64,000 nucleotides of DNA from an uncultured Cohaesibacter sp. (GCF_963667045.1 NZ_OY762934.1:4718501-4782500); one strand, 5' to 3'. Positions 1-8,655 are shown, counted from the first letter of the stretch. Numbers and translations are program-made. The notes: generated from the sequence alone by a model not told the origin.

Positions 1-1
1 T

Positions 2-301
2 GGCGTCCGCATCGTTCCGCCGATGCTGCCCGGCACCACAGACATTGCCGATGCATCGATCAAGGAGATGGAACACGGCCGGATCATCTCCTGGACCCAC
101 CACGGCATCTTTGCCTCGGAAGCAACCCCGGATTCCGTCTTCGGCCTTGTCGAGACCATCGAGAAGGCCGCAGGCATTCACCGCAGGGTGCTTTCCGCTG
201 GTGGTGAACGGCAGACCATCTCCAATGACCTTCTCACCGAACTGTCGGTCTATTTTGAAAGGCTTCTTGTCCAGAAACCCGAGATTCCGGGCAACGACTA
301 A
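2..301 (+). CDS. RhaD-type class II aldolase, C-terminal part
   Basis: This is the last 99 codons of a gene that begins before the window. The translation resembles the C-terminus of Escherichia coli rhamnulose-1-phosphate aldolase (RhaD): a PGT segment, then a W-x-x-HHG segment that supplies a zinc-ligand histidine in this family, a FGL(V/I)(E/D)T helix with EKAA, and a late GG-x-(R/K)-QTIS motif. RhaD is a zinc-dependent class II aldolase that splits a ketose 1-phosphate into DHAP and an aldehyde. The exact sugar is unknown because the N-terminal half is not visible. The following gene is convergent, so this gene probably ends a plus-strand operon. Neighbouring acid-sugar genes suggest a role in a related sugar pathway, which is inference. 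Confidence 0.85.
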   Translation, partial: GVRIVPPMLPGTTDIADASIKEMEHGRIISWTHHGIFASEATPDSVFGLVETIEKAAGIHRRVLSAGGERQTISNDLLTELSVYFERLLVQKPEIPGND

Positions 302-454
302 GGTTTCGGGATTGCTGTCGGCCGGACTTTTCGCGCCTGACCGGTCGGCGGCATGACGCGTTTTGCTTCAATCTGCCTGATGGCATCCCCACACGTGAGC
401 CTGCCCCCCCAATAAAGCGGCAGGCCCAGGCCATCTTCCCCCGGAGATTGGAGC

Positions 455-490
455 AAAAAGAAGCCCGCAAGTCCTGTACTTGCGGGCTTC
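455..490 (-). terminator. Intrinsic terminator of the kinase-deoR-aldolase operon
   Basis: Perfect 12-bp arms (460-471 and 479-490) around a 7-nt loop. On the minus strand the hairpin is followed by five T residues (complement of 455-459), so it best terminates the minus-strand operon. It may also stop the upstream plus-strand aldolase. Confidence 0.9.
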
Positions 491-556
491 GTGCCATTCA
501 GGACACCTTGGATTTTTGGGGTGGGGACGCGGTCCTGAGTTTGTTGCAGCTTGCGA

Positions 557-1414
557 TCATGAGGCTATCGGCAATTGCAGCTTGGCACGTTCAGCCGCTT
601 CTTCGGCTGAAGCATTGTCGTGGATGACGGAGCGGCAGGCCTTCATCAGGGCCAGCGGGTCGTCGGACTGGAAGATGGAGCGGCCGAACAGGATGCCTGC
701 AGCACCGGCGTTGACGATCTGGGAAACCAGATTGAGCGTACCATAGTCGCTGTTGGTCTTGGGCCCACCGGCGAGCATGATGGGCACCGGCAACTGGCTG
801 GTGATGGTCTTCAGGGCCTCGGGGCTGCCCGGCCAGTCGGTCTTGATGATGTCTGCGCCCATTTCCACACCGATACGGGCATGGAAGCCGACGAATTCGC
901 CATCGTTGATGTCGGCGGCAAGGGCGTGGCGGGCCCCCATGGTTTCGATGATATGGACGATGCCGCGCTCGCGGGCTGCGGTGTTGACGTCGGCATTGGC
1001 GCGGAATGCGGCGGTTTCCACGTCCGGGTCGTTGTGGCCAACGAACAGATAGGTGATCACGGCTTCGGCACCGAGGGCAACGGCGTCATCAACCGAGGCG
1101 ATGAGGCGGGTGTAGCCATCCTTGTAGGCCAGCGGGGTGCCTTCGCGCCACATGGTGGTCTGGTCGAGACGTAGGATGAGGGCCGGGCCGCCATTGCGTA
1201 CCAGACGTGGGCCGTAATGAAGGGCCGAGCCGAGCGGCAGGATCACAGCATCTACGCCAGCTTCAGCCATATAGTCGAGCATCAGTTCAGGTTGCTCCAT
1301 TCCCTTGCATGTTCCCAACTGCAGCGAATGGTCAAAGGCGATGCAGAAGCCGCGTTGCGTTTTCGGATTCAGGATGCGGGAGAGGCGCACTTGCTGGCCC
1401 AGTTTCTGAAGCAT
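557..1414 (-). CDS. Class I aldolase (DhnA/LsrF/FbaB-like)
   Basis: A 285-residue TIM-barrel aldolase of the DeoC/LacD/FbaB superfamily. Visible family marks are the AFDHS segment near residue 27, a KTDW segment with the likely Schiff-base lysine, GGPK as part of the phosphate site, and GAAGILFGRSIFQ near the C-terminus, typical of LsrF and archaeal-type fructose-bisphosphate aldolases. The likely reaction is cleavage or thiolysis of a phosphorylated ketose. The substrate is not evident. It is the third gene of a minus-strand operon: the DeoR gene ends 14 bp upstream of its start, and the kinase comes before that. A strong terminator follows. It may process the product of the kinase or of the PdxA2-type enzyme, which is inference. 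Confidence 0.9.
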   Translation of the reverse strand: MLQKLGQQVRLSRILNPKTQRGFCIAFDHSLQLGTCKGMEQPELMLDYMAEAGVDAVILPLGSALHYGPRLVRNGGPALILRLDQTTMWREGTPLAYKDGYTRLIASVDDAVALGAEAVITYLFVGHNDPDVETAAFRANADVNTAARERGIVHIIETMGARHALAADINDGEFVGFHARIGVEMGADIIKTDWPGSPEALKTITSQLPVPIMLAGGPKTNSDYGTLNLVSQIVNAGAAGILFGRSIFQSDDPLALMKACRSVIHDNASAEEAAERAKLQLPIAS

Positions 1415-1428
1415 TGCTCTTATCCTTG

Positions 1429-2253
1429 CTAAACGAGATCGAAATCAATTCTCGAAAGATTAAGTCGTTGTTTTGTGGCGTCATCCAGTTGGCGGTCGAT
1501 GAAAAGCTTGTCGAATTCAGTGAGATCGGCGAACTGGGTAAGGGCACGTGTCTTGAATTTTCGCGCAGTCAACAGGAGCGCCTTGCGTTCGGACGCTGCC
1601 ATGAGGGCGCGTTTGACGCGGACGATTTCCTGATCCTGATGAAACAGCCGATTGTCGATGACCGATGAGGCGGACATGAAGACCCAATCGGAGCGGAGCT
1701 GGCTGAGCGCCTGTTCGCAGATCAGACCGGAAAAGCTCTTGTGAGTGTCGCTGTAATTGCCACCGGTTACGATCAGCTGGACGTTGGACGATCCCTTGAG
1801 CCGCTCGCACACGGCGAGAGAATTGGTGATGACCGTGACATTCTCGATCAGTTCGATATGCTCGCACATCAACAGGGTAGTTGTGCTGTCATCCAGCATG
1901 ATGGCGCTGCCCGGCTCGATCAGTTCGGAGGCGGCGCGGGCCAGCTCCCGCTTGACGCTTTCATCGGTCTGGCGGCGGTAGTGAAAATTGCTTTCGAACA
2001 ACAGCGAGCTTTCGGCTGTTGCTCCGCCGCGCTCCTTGCGCAGAAGGCCCCGGCTTTCCAGAAGATCCAGATCCCGGTGAACCGTCATGCGGCTGACGCC
2101 CAGCTCCCTGGCAAGATGATCCAGCTGCACGGTCTTCTGGCTCTGGACCATCGTCAGGATCTGCTGACGGCGATCTTCCGCCTTCATCGGCTGCTTGCCA
2201 TCTGTGTCTGGATACCCGGCTTCTCGACTGGATGATGCTTTGGAATTGGCCAT
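1429..2253 (-). CDS. DeoR-family transcriptional regulator
   Basis: A 274-residue DeoR-type regulator. The winged helix lies at about residues 28-85 (RRQQIL...VSRMTVHRDLDLLESRGLL...RGGA), followed by a sugar-phosphate-binding DeoRC domain with the DDSTTT and TNSL segments usual for the family. An internal ATG at residue 23 (MKAEDRR) would give a more standard DeoR N-terminus, so the first 22 residues may be a start-site artefact. It sits two bases after the acid sugar kinase and before the class I aldolase in the same operon. It is the obvious candidate to bind the palindromes at 3727-3745 and 5567-5585, with a phosphorylated pathway intermediate as inducer, which is inference. Confidence 0.93.
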   Translation of the reverse strand: MANSKASSSREAGYPDTDGKQPMKAEDRRQQILTMVQSQKTVQLDHLARELGVSRMTVHRDLDLLESRGLLRKERGGATAESSLLFESNFHYRRQTDESVKRELARAASELIEPGSAIMLDDSTTTLLMCEHIELIENVTVITNSLAVCERLKGSSNVQLIVTGGNYSDTHKSFSGLICEQALSQLRSDWVFMSASSVIDNRLFHQDQEIVRVKRALMAASERKALLLTARKFKTRALTQFADLTEFDKLFIDRQLDDATKQRLNLSRIDFDLV

Positions 2254-2255
2254 GA

Positions 2256-3644
2256 CTATTTCCCACTCATAACGCGCCCGAAGAAGTTATCTTCTCCCAC
2301 CTGGCCACCTTTAAGAGAAATCTCGGTGCCGTCGATAGCACTATCGGCGGAATGGACGCGGCAGAGCGGCGCACCCGGAACGAGCGGACCGGCCACTTCG
2401 AGGTTGGTAATGCCCATGGCCGAGACGGCGTGGCTTGAGCTGTCGCCCCCTGCCAGAATGGTGCGTTTGAGGCCGGTTGCCTTGATGGCATGCTTGAGAA
2501 TGCGGCCGGTGGCAGAGCCCATGACGGGGGAGCTGTCCGCCGACGTCAGGCCCTTGCGTTCGAGGGCTGCGCGGGTTGCGGCAATCTGTGGATCATTCGG
2601 GCCGCGCGCCGTGTGAAGGACGACGCCCTTGTGCTCAGACGTGAGCCGGACCAGGTCTTTAGCCAGCCGCCTTTCCTCTTCCTCGCCTTTTTCCACCAGC
2701 GCAACCGTATCGATCGCGCTGACGAAGAAGCCGTTGGCCTTGGCCCACTCGATCTGCCGGTCGGTGGTTGGCGAACAACTGCCGCAGATGGCGACGGTGC
2801 GTTCGACCGGGCCGCATGGTAGCGGCGGCTCGATTAGTGGCAGGGTGCCCTGTTTGGTGAGATAGTCGGCCAGCGCATATTCAACGCCTGAAGACCCGAC
2901 CACGAAGGTTGGCTGCAACAGGCTGCGTTCATGCAGCAACTGCCCGGTTCTGGTGGTCGTGGCATCATCGAAGGTGTCGAGGATGACGGCGTCATTGTCC
3001 GCGCATAGTCTGGCGAATGCCTCGGAGGCATCATCGGCCAGCATGCGGCGGAAATCCATGCCCTCGATCTTGCGGTCGGTCTGGCGCGCCAGATGCTGCC
3101 GCAAGTCGGCTTCATTCATCGGGGTGGATGGATGCTTGCTCATGGTGGGGTGACGGTCGATGCGGAAGGCCTCGCTGTCACCGGCGACACTGGCGGCGGC
3201 GAACAGATTGGAAAAGACCACATAGCGCTTGAGGCGGGTGACGCCGACGACGACCGGCACTGCGGTGCCGAAAATGTCATGGCCCAGCTCGATTGCCTTG
3301 CCGATGTTGCCGATGGTCGGGGCAGAATCGAATGTCGAGCAAGTCTTGTAGTGACAGATCGGTGCGCCAAGGGCCTTCAGTCCGACAAAGCTTTCGCGCA
3401 GGTGGACGTCCATCCATGCCGGCGACTGGCTGCGGCTGGTGCCGGCAACGCCGACGGCGCGGATGTGCGGATAGGCTTTCAGATCATCCACGGAGGGCGG
3501 GGACAGAAAGAGCATGGCCGGAATGCCTGCCATGGTGACGGATTCCAGTGCATCGGTGGAGCCGGTGAAATCGTCGCCATAAAAGGAAAGAAGCAAATCC
3601 TGCTTTTCGCCTGTAACTGTCATGATCTGAATGGGCCTCTGCAT
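2256..3644 (-). CDS. Four-carbon acid sugar kinase family protein (DUF1537)
   Basis: A 462-residue protein of the DUF1537 kinase family, known to phosphorylate four-carbon acid sugars (D-threonate, D-erythronate, 3-oxo-tetronates) at O4. Family marks seen are the N-terminal LLSFYGDDFTGSTDALE motif, a HYKTCSTFDS segment, and a glycine-rich C-terminal nucleotide site (ILAGGDSSSHA and a SLKGGQVG segment near the end). The internal ATG at residue 9 is an alternative start. It is divergent from the PdxA2-type gene; this kinase/PdxA2 pair is the known D-threonate/D-erythronate route, which gives 4-phosphate esters and then DHAP plus CO2. Substrate assignment among tetronates is not possible from sequence. 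It leads the operon with deoR and a class I aldolase. Confidence 0.92.
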   Translation of the reverse strand: MQRPIQIMTVTGEKQDLLLSFYGDDFTGSTDALESVTMAGIPAMLFLSPPSVDDLKAYPHIRAVGVAGTSRSQSPAWMDVHLRESFVGLKALGAPICHYKTCSTFDSAPTIGNIGKAIELGHDIFGTAVPVVVGVTRLKRYVVFSNLFAAASVAGDSEAFRIDRHPTMSKHPSTPMNEADLRQHLARQTDRKIEGMDFRRMLADDASEAFARLCADNDAVILDTFDDATTTRTGQLLHERSLLQPTFVVGSSGVEYALADYLTKQGTLPLIEPPLPCGPVERTVAICGSCSPTTDRQIEWAKANGFFVSAIDTVALVEKGEEEERRLAKDLVRLTSEHKGVVLHTARGPNDPQIAATRAALERKGLTSADSSPVMGSATGRILKHAIKATGLKRTILAGGDSSSHAVSAMGITNLEVAGPLVPGAPLCRVHSADSAIDGTEISLKGGQVGEDNFFGRVMSGK

Positions 3645-3726
3645 TAAAGAAGGAAGACGATATCACGCCTTGGATAATCGATTTGTATCACAAAAATCAT
3701 GATAGACAACAGCCTTGGCGTAAAAT

Positions 3727-3745
3727 ATAACAGATATCATGTTAT
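3727..3745. promoter_or_regulatory. Palindromic operator between kinase and pdxA2
   Basis: Perfect 6-bp arms ATAACA and TGTTAT separated by 7 bp (GATATCA). It lies in the divergent kinase/pdxA2 gap and matches the site at 5567-5585 in arms, spacing and core. A nearby looser repeat, TATCA-N9-TGATA at 3686-3704, may be accessory. Binding by the island DeoR protein is inferred. Confidence 0.7.
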
Positions 3746-3824
3746 GTTTATCATCGTGGGATGTGTATAATGCGCTCAGAGGCATGCCTCTTGCGGGCGC
3801 GTGGCAACGTTTGGAGTTGAAGAT

Positions 3825-4799
3825 ATGAACAAGATTGGTCTGACTATGGGCGATCCTGCTGGCATCGGGCCGGAGGTCATTTGCAAGTCCTTGCAGGATA
3901 TGACGGCAGAAGAACGGGCCGGGGTGGTTGTCATCGGTGATCGTCTGTTCATGGAGCGGGCCCGCGACATGATCGGCGCGGACTTCCAGTTTGTCTCGGA
4001 AGGTGAGGTTCCAAGTGGCGACGTACCGCTGGTGCAGGTGGATGCACCAAATGCCGAATCCATCCGTCCTGGCGAGATTCAGCCGGATGCCGGGGAGGCG
4101 GCCTGCCGCTGCGTGAAAAAGGCGGTGGATATGGCGTTGGCCGGGGAAATCGACGTGGTTTGCACGGCATCGCTGCACAAGACGGCGTTGCGGGAAGCGG
4201 GCTACAATCTCAGTGGCCATGCCGGATTGCTGAAGCTTTTCACTGGCGTGAAGAAGAATTTCGCCGTTTTGGCCGGGCCGAAGCTGTCGGTTGTCCACGT
4301 TTCCACCCATATTTCGCTGGCTGATGCCGTGCGTTACTGCACGACGGAAACTGTGCTGGAAACCATCCGGATCGCGAATCAGCATGTGCTGACCACTGGT
4401 GTTGCCGAGCCGCGGATCGGGGTGGCTGGCATCAACCCGCATTGTGGAGAAAACGGCCATTATGGCACTGAGGACGATACCCAGGTGATCCCGGCAATTG
4501 AAGCAGCACGGGCTGAGGGTATCAATGTGACCGGGCCGATTCCCGGCGATATCGTGTTTGAGCAGGCGATCGAGGGGCGGTTCGACATTGTCGTGGCCCA
4601 GTATCATGACCAGGGGCACATTCCTGCCAAACTGATTGGTGGTCATGACTGCGTGAACATCACGGCCGGTCTGCCGATTCTGCGGACATCCGTTGACCAC
4701 GGCACGGCCTTTGACATCGCCTGGAAGGGTGGTCTTGCACGTCCCGGCAACATGAAGGCTGCCATTGCCATGGCGCGTCGCATGAAGCCTGTTAGGTGA
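3825..4799 (+). CDS. pdxA2: PdxA2-type 4-phospho-D-threonate/D-erythronate dehydrogenase
   Basis: A 324-residue PdxA-family NAD-dependent dehydrogenase. It starts with the family motif GDPAGIGPE and keeps the conserved HAG, ISL, NPH-x-GE(N)G and late QYHDQGH segments that bind substrate phosphate and the metal. In the kinase-linked PdxA2 group the enzyme oxidises a 4-phosphotetronate and releases CO2 to give DHAP. True PdxA (vitamin B6 synthesis) is an alternative, but the divergent DUF1537 kinase favours the catabolic role. The start chosen is ATG 3825, with GGAG eight bases upstream; an upstream GTG at 3801 is in frame but lacks such a site. A degenerate operator and a terminator follow the gene. 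Confidence 0.9.
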   Translation: MNKIGLTMGDPAGIGPEVICKSLQDMTAEERAGVVVIGDRLFMERARDMIGADFQFVSEGEVPSGDVPLVQVDAPNAESIRPGEIQPDAGEAACRCVKKAVDMALAGEIDVVCTASLHKTALREAGYNLSGHAGLLKLFTGVKKNFAVLAGPKLSVVHVSTHISLADAVRYCTTETVLETIRIANQHVLTTGVAEPRIGVAGINPHCGENGHYGTEDDTQVIPAIEAARAEGINVTGPIPGDIVFEQAIEGRFDIVVAQYHDQGHIPAKLIGGHDCVNITAGLPILRTSVDHGTAFDIAWKGGLARPGNMKAAIAMARRMKPVR

Positions 4800-4880
4800 T
4801 GTTTTCTGATCTTACATGATGTGTAAGATATTGGTATTTGTAACGACTATTATGTGATATTACGGAATTCAGAGACAAGT

Positions 4881-4914
4881 AAGCCCCCTCAAACGATGTT
4901 TGAGGGGGCTTTTC
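4881..4914. terminator. Bidirectional terminator between pdxA2 and the VOC gene
   Basis: Perfect 13-bp arms (4881-4893, 4899-4911) with a 5-nt loop and T residues following on the plus strand. It serves the convergent pdxA2 and VOC genes. Confidence 0.92.
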
Positions 4915-4954
4915 TATCAATGGGCTTGTTGTGATCTTCTGGGGCTTTTCGAAC

Positions 4955-5524
4955 CTAGATCGGGAAGTCTTCCGGAGCGGTGTAAGGCAGCGTGGAAAGA
5001 TCCGGGAATGGGCGGATCGGATCGCTGCCATCCCAGTTGATGCTGGCGTCGCGAATGGTCTTGAAAAGCGTGCCTTTTGGCCCGTTTACCTCAGATAATT
5101 CAACGACGGTGCCCGGATGGAACTCGGTTTCGAAGTAGCAGTAACGGCCGTCGTCTCCCACAGCACCGTTCATGCCGACGGTCAGTCCCTGCTTGGTCAG
5201 GCGGGCCAGATCTTCGGTGTAATTGCGCGTCCAATAGGCAAAATGCTGCGCTCCTGTGCGGCCTGCATTGAGAAAATCGAGGTACATGGACGGTGCATCA
5301 TTGAGCTGTTGCACAAGTTCCATTTGAATATACCCAGAATTTGCCAGGGCAACCGAACGCTCGATAGGGGACAATTTTCCTTTATAGTAGAAATCCTTAT
5401 CAGCGATTTTTTCTGCGTAAAACCAAGGGCCTATGCCAAGTGTCTTGGACCAGAACTCCATTGCTTCTTCAATATTCTTGACGACATAGCCGATCTGGCG
5501 GACCTCACCGAAGAACCTGCTCAT
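4955..5524 (-). CDS. VOC (glyoxalase/dioxygenase) family protein
   Basis: A 189-residue single-domain VOC protein. It begins with a typical VOC first strand (GYVVKNIEEAMEFWSKTLGIGPW) and has paired beta-alpha-beta-beta-beta modules with possible metal ligands in MELVQQ, GAQHFAYWT and VELSEV. Family members act as lactoylglutathione lyases, epimerases or ring-cleaving enzymes; the precise reaction here is unknown. It is divergent from the TRAP transporter and shares the operator-bearing gap with it, so it probably belongs to the same acid-sugar regulon. GGGAG lies nine bases before the ATG. Confidence 0.8.
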   Translation of the reverse strand: MSRFFGEVRQIGYVVKNIEEAMEFWSKTLGIGPWFYAEKIADKDFYYKGKLSPIERSVALANSGYIQMELVQQLNDAPSMYLDFLNAGRTGAQHFAYWTRNYTEDLARLTKQGLTVGMNGAVGDDGRYCYFETEFHPGTVVELSEVNGPKGTLFKTIRDASINWDGSDPIRPFPDLSTLPYTAPEDFPI

Positions 5525-5566
5525 TTTTTAACTCCCGAGAGAATAAAACATCTATGGACAAGGAAC

Positions 5567-5585
5567 GTAACAGATATTATGTTAC
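5567..5585. promoter_or_regulatory. Palindromic operator between VOC gene and dctP
   Basis: Perfect arms GTAACA and TGTTAC around GATATTA (7 bp). It shares arms, spacing and core with 3727-3745. The shared site implies common control of the transporter, VOC, kinase and pdxA2 genes. Confidence 0.7.
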
Positions 5586-5653
5586 AAATCTAGAGGCGTC
5601 ACGCAGTTGCGAACTGAACCCATATTTGATGCCTTATTTAGGGAGAAGAAAAC

Positions 5654-6673
5654 ATGGCAATCATTAGCAGACGAAATCTGTTGAAGTCCGCAGCCCTGGC
5701 CGTTCCGGCCACATTGGCAATGCCGCATATCCGTGCAGAGGCAAAATCCAAATTTGTTTATAAATATGGTAACAACCTTCCTCTGACCCATCCGTTGAAT
5801 GTGCGCGCTGCCGAGGCTTCCAAGAAAATCAAGGAGGAAACCAACGGCGATTTCGATATCAGGATCTTCCCGAGCAACCAGCTTGGTGGTGACACCGACA
5901 TGCTCAACCAGGTCCGCTTCGGCGCGATCGACTTTTTCACCCCGTCTGCTCTCGTGATTGCAACGCTTGTGCCTGTTGCTCCGATCAACGCAGTGGGCTT
6001 TGCTTTCCCTGATTATGATCATGTATGGGCTGCCATGGATGGCGACCTTGGCGGTTTCGTCGGTGAGGAAATCGAGAAGGCTGGCCTGCACATGATGCGT
6101 ACGGTTTGGGACAATGGCTTCCGTCAGCTGACCACCTCCGAAGCGCCGGTCAATTCTCCCGACGATCTGAAGGGCATCAAGATCCGCGTGCCGGTCAGCC
6201 AGCTGTCCATCAGCCTGTTTGAAGCGCTGGGTGCCGCTCCGACCAGCATGCAGTTCTCCGAGGTTTACACTTCCCTGCAGACCCATGTCATGGATGCACA
6301 GGAAAACCCGCTGACCATCATTCAGACTGCCAAGCTCTACGAAGTGCAGAAATATGCGATGCTGACCAATCACATCTGGGACGGCTATCTGTTCGTTGCC
6401 AGCGGTCTGACCTGGAAGCGCCTGCCTGCTGACATCCAGACCATTGCTGAAGGCATCCTCAATGAGTGCGGTCTGAAACAGCGTGCCGATATCGCTGGCT
6501 TGAATGCTTCTGTTCGTGCGGATCTGGAATCCAAGGGCATGATCATCACGCAGCCGGATCCGAAGCCGTTCGTTGAAGCTCTGAACAAGACCGACTTCTA
6601 TTCCAAGTGGCAAGAGAAGTTTGGTGACAAGGCCTGGAGCCTTCTTGAAAAATACTCTGGCAAGCTCGGCTAA
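5654..6673 (+). CDS. TRAP transporter substrate-binding protein (DctP)
   Basis: A 339-residue periplasmic TRAP solute receptor. The N-terminus SRRNLLKSAALAVPATLA fits a twin-arginine signal (SRRNLLK) with a hydrophobic stretch, so export by Tat is likely. The family features seen are the LPLTHPLN start of the mature fold, the GGDTDMLNQVRFGAIDFF segment, and the conserved arginine of KGIKIRVP that clamps the carboxylate of the ligand. A carboxylated sugar (aldonate or tetronate) is a reasonable ligand given the neighbouring kinase, but this is inference. The fused membrane component begins nine bases after the stop. An RTAACA palindrome lies about 70 bp upstream. Confidence 0.95.
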   Translation: MAIISRRNLLKSAALAVPATLAMPHIRAEAKSKFVYKYGNNLPLTHPLNVRAAEASKKIKEETNGDFDIRIFPSNQLGGDTDMLNQVRFGAIDFFTPSALVIATLVPVAPINAVGFAFPDYDHVWAAMDGDLGGFVGEEIEKAGLHMMRTVWDNGFRQLTTSEAPVNSPDDLKGIKIRVPVSQLSISLFEALGAAPTSMQFSEVYTSLQTHVMDAQENPLTIIQTAKLYEVQKYAMLTNHIWDGYLFVASGLTWKRLPADIQTIAEGILNECGLKQRADIAGLNASVRADLESKGMIITQPDPKPFVEALNKTDFYSKWQEKFGDKAWSLLEKYSGKLG

Positions 6674-6682
6674 GGATAGATT

Positions 6683-8554
6683 ATGTCGACTATCGTTGAA
6701 ACGAATTCGGAAGATGGACTGTCCTCTTTTCGTGACTTTTGCGCAAAACTTGAGAAATGGATTGCGCTCGTTGTCGAAATCCCCGGGGCCATTTTCCTGG
6801 GGTTGGAGGTCGTGGTTCTCTTTGCAGGCGTAGCATTTCGCTACGCCCTGCATTCCCCACTGGTCTGGTCGGATGAATTGGCTACCATCCTGTTTTTGTG
6901 GCTGAGCATGTTCGGGGCCGTTGTGGCTCAACACAAGGGTGGCCACATGCATCTGACTGTGGTCGTCGGATTGGCACCAAAACGCTGGCAATCCCGTATC
7001 AACACCCTGGCATCCATGTGTGTCATCCTGTTCCTGGGGTTGCTCCTACCACCCGCCCTGGAACATGCCGAAGGCCAGATGATGATCACCACGCCGGCCC
7101 TTCAGTTGCCGGATACGGTGCGCTCGGCGGCGATGTTTGTCGGTCTGACGCTGATGATGATCGTTGCGATTCTGCAGCTCGTCCAGAAGGTCAAAATCTC
7201 GGATCTTGTCTTTGGTGCGGTCGTGATTGCTGCGTGCGGCGGGCTGCTGACAGTCTTCCTGCCTCAGCTTGAGGAAATGGAAAACTTCAACCTGATCATC
7301 TTCTTCGGCATCGGCCTTGCTGCGCTGGTGTTCGGCGGGGCTCCCATTGCGGTTGCCTTTGGTCTGGCCACGGTCGTCTATCTCAAGTTCATGACCTACA
7401 TGCCGATGGTCATCGTGATCAGTCGCATGGACGAGGGCATGTCCGGCTTCGTGCTGCTGTCGATCCCGCTGTTCGTGCTGCTTGGTCTGTTGATCGAGGT
7501 GACGGGGCTCGCTGCGGCGCTGGTCAACGTGCTGGCGGCGCTGGTTGCCCACTTCAAGGGTGGCCTGTCCTATGTGCTCGTCGGTGCGATGTATCTGGTT
7601 TCCGGTATCTCCGGCTCAAAAGCTGCCGACATGGCCGCCATTGCTCCGGTGCTGCTGCCTGAAATGCAGAAACGCGGCAAGGAACCGGGCGAGCTCATCG
7701 GCCTGCTGTCTTCCTCTGCGGCCATGGGTGAAACCATTCCGCCGTCCATCGTGCTCATCACTGTGGGGTCGGTAACGGGTGTGTCCATTGCGGCCCTGTT
7801 CACGGGTGGCCTGATCCCGGCCGCTCTTGGTGCCGTCGGCCTGCTGATTGTTGCCTACTTCCGCTCTCGTGACGAAGACATCACGGAAGCCAAGCGGGCC
7901 AGCCGCAAGCAGATTGTGCTTGCCCTGCTGAATGCGCTTCCTGCCTTCCTGCTGCTGGCGGTCATCCGCGTGGCGGTGGTGGTCGGTATCGCGACGGCAA
8001 CCGAGGTGGCAACCGTCGGTATCGTCTACACCTTGCTGGTCTCGATCCTGCTCTATCGCAAGTTCCCGGCAGCCAGAATGTGGAAGATGCTGTGCAACTC
8101 GCTGGCGCTTTCCGGTGCGATCATGATCATTCTGGGCACGGCAACCGCCATGGCCTGGGCTCTGACCCAGTCGGGCTTCTCCCATCAGCTTGCTGCCATG
8201 ATGGAGCAGATGCCTGGTGGCGCCGCCGGCTACATGGCCCTGTCGATTGTCGTCTTTGCGATCCTTGGCAGTGTGCTTGAAGGCATTCCTGCGGTCGTGG
8301 TGTTCGCTCCGCTGCTGTTCCCGATTGCTCTGGAACTCGGTATCGGCGGTGTGCACTATGCCATCATGATGGTTCTGTCCATGAGCCTTGGCCTGTTTGT
8401 TCCACCTCTCGGCATTGGCTTCTATCAGGCCTGTGCGATTGGTGGCATCGAGCCCGACAAGGCGATGAAAGCCATCTGGCCCTACATGTTCGCCATCCTC
8501 GTATCGGTGATCATCGTGGCCTGCGTTCCTTGGGTTACCGAACCTTACTTCTGA
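6683..8554 (+). CDS. TRAP transporter fused small and large permease (DctQM)
   Basis: A 623-residue membrane protein combining both TRAP membrane subunits. Residues about 1-190 form the DctQ part with four helices (including LEVVVLFAGVAFRYAL and the W-x-DELATILFLWLSMFGA segment). Residues about 200-623 form the DctM part, with repeated hydrophobic segments and the family motif SGSKAADMAAIAPVLLPEM. Such DctQM fusions are common in sialic acid and sugar-acid TRAP systems. It would import the DctP ligand using a sodium gradient. It follows dctP directly, and a hairpin at 8578-8609 ends the unit. Confidence 0.95.
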   Translation: MSTIVETNSEDGLSSFRDFCAKLEKWIALVVEIPGAIFLGLEVVVLFAGVAFRYALHSPLVWSDELATILFLWLSMFGAVVAQHKGGHMHLTVVVGLAPKRWQSRINTLASMCVILFLGLLLPPALEHAEGQMMITTPALQLPDTVRSAAMFVGLTLMMIVAILQLVQKVKISDLVFGAVVIAACGGLLTVFLPQLEEMENFNLIIFFGIGLAALVFGGAPIAVAFGLATVVYLKFMTYMPMVIVISRMDEGMSGFVLLSIPLFVLLGLLIEVTGLAAALVNVLAALVAHFKGGLSYVLVGAMYLVSGISGSKAADMAAIAPVLLPEMQKRGKEPGELIGLLSSSAAMGETIPPSIVLITVGSVTGVSIAALFTGGLIPAALGAVGLLIVAYFRSRDEDITEAKRASRKQIVLALLNALPAFLLLAVIRVAVVVGIATATEVATVGIVYTLLVSILLYRKFPAARMWKMLCNSLALSGAIMIILGTATAMAWALTQSGFSHQLAAMMEQMPGGAAGYMALSIVVFAILGSVLEGIPAVVVFAPLLFPIALELGIGGVHYAIMMVLSMSLGLFVPPLGIGFYQACAIGGIEPDKAMKAIWPYMFAILVSVIIVACVPWVTEPYF

Positions 8555-8577
8555 TCGCAGGATCAGGTCTGAAATCA

Positions 8578-8615
8578 AATGCCCGCGTCTTTTGCAAGGC
8601 GCGGGCATTGTCTGT
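8578..8615 (+). terminator. Terminator after dctQM
   Basis: 10-bp arms (8578-8587 and 8600-8609) with a 12-nt loop and a T-rich tail (8610-8618). It lies in the convergent gap between the TRAP and mod operons. Confidence 0.75.
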
Positions 8616-8655
8616 TTTGGGGGCTGTTCGCTTTGGTTTTCTCAAGCGGTGTTTT

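Noticed and set aside
3663-4700. 345-codon minus-strand frame opposite pdxA2
   Set aside because: Shadow; it also covers the operator gap.
5582-6991. 469-codon open frame on the minus strand opposite dctP and the start of dctQM
   Set aside because: Shadow of high-GC coding sequence; no domain, and the plus-strand genes are unmistakable.
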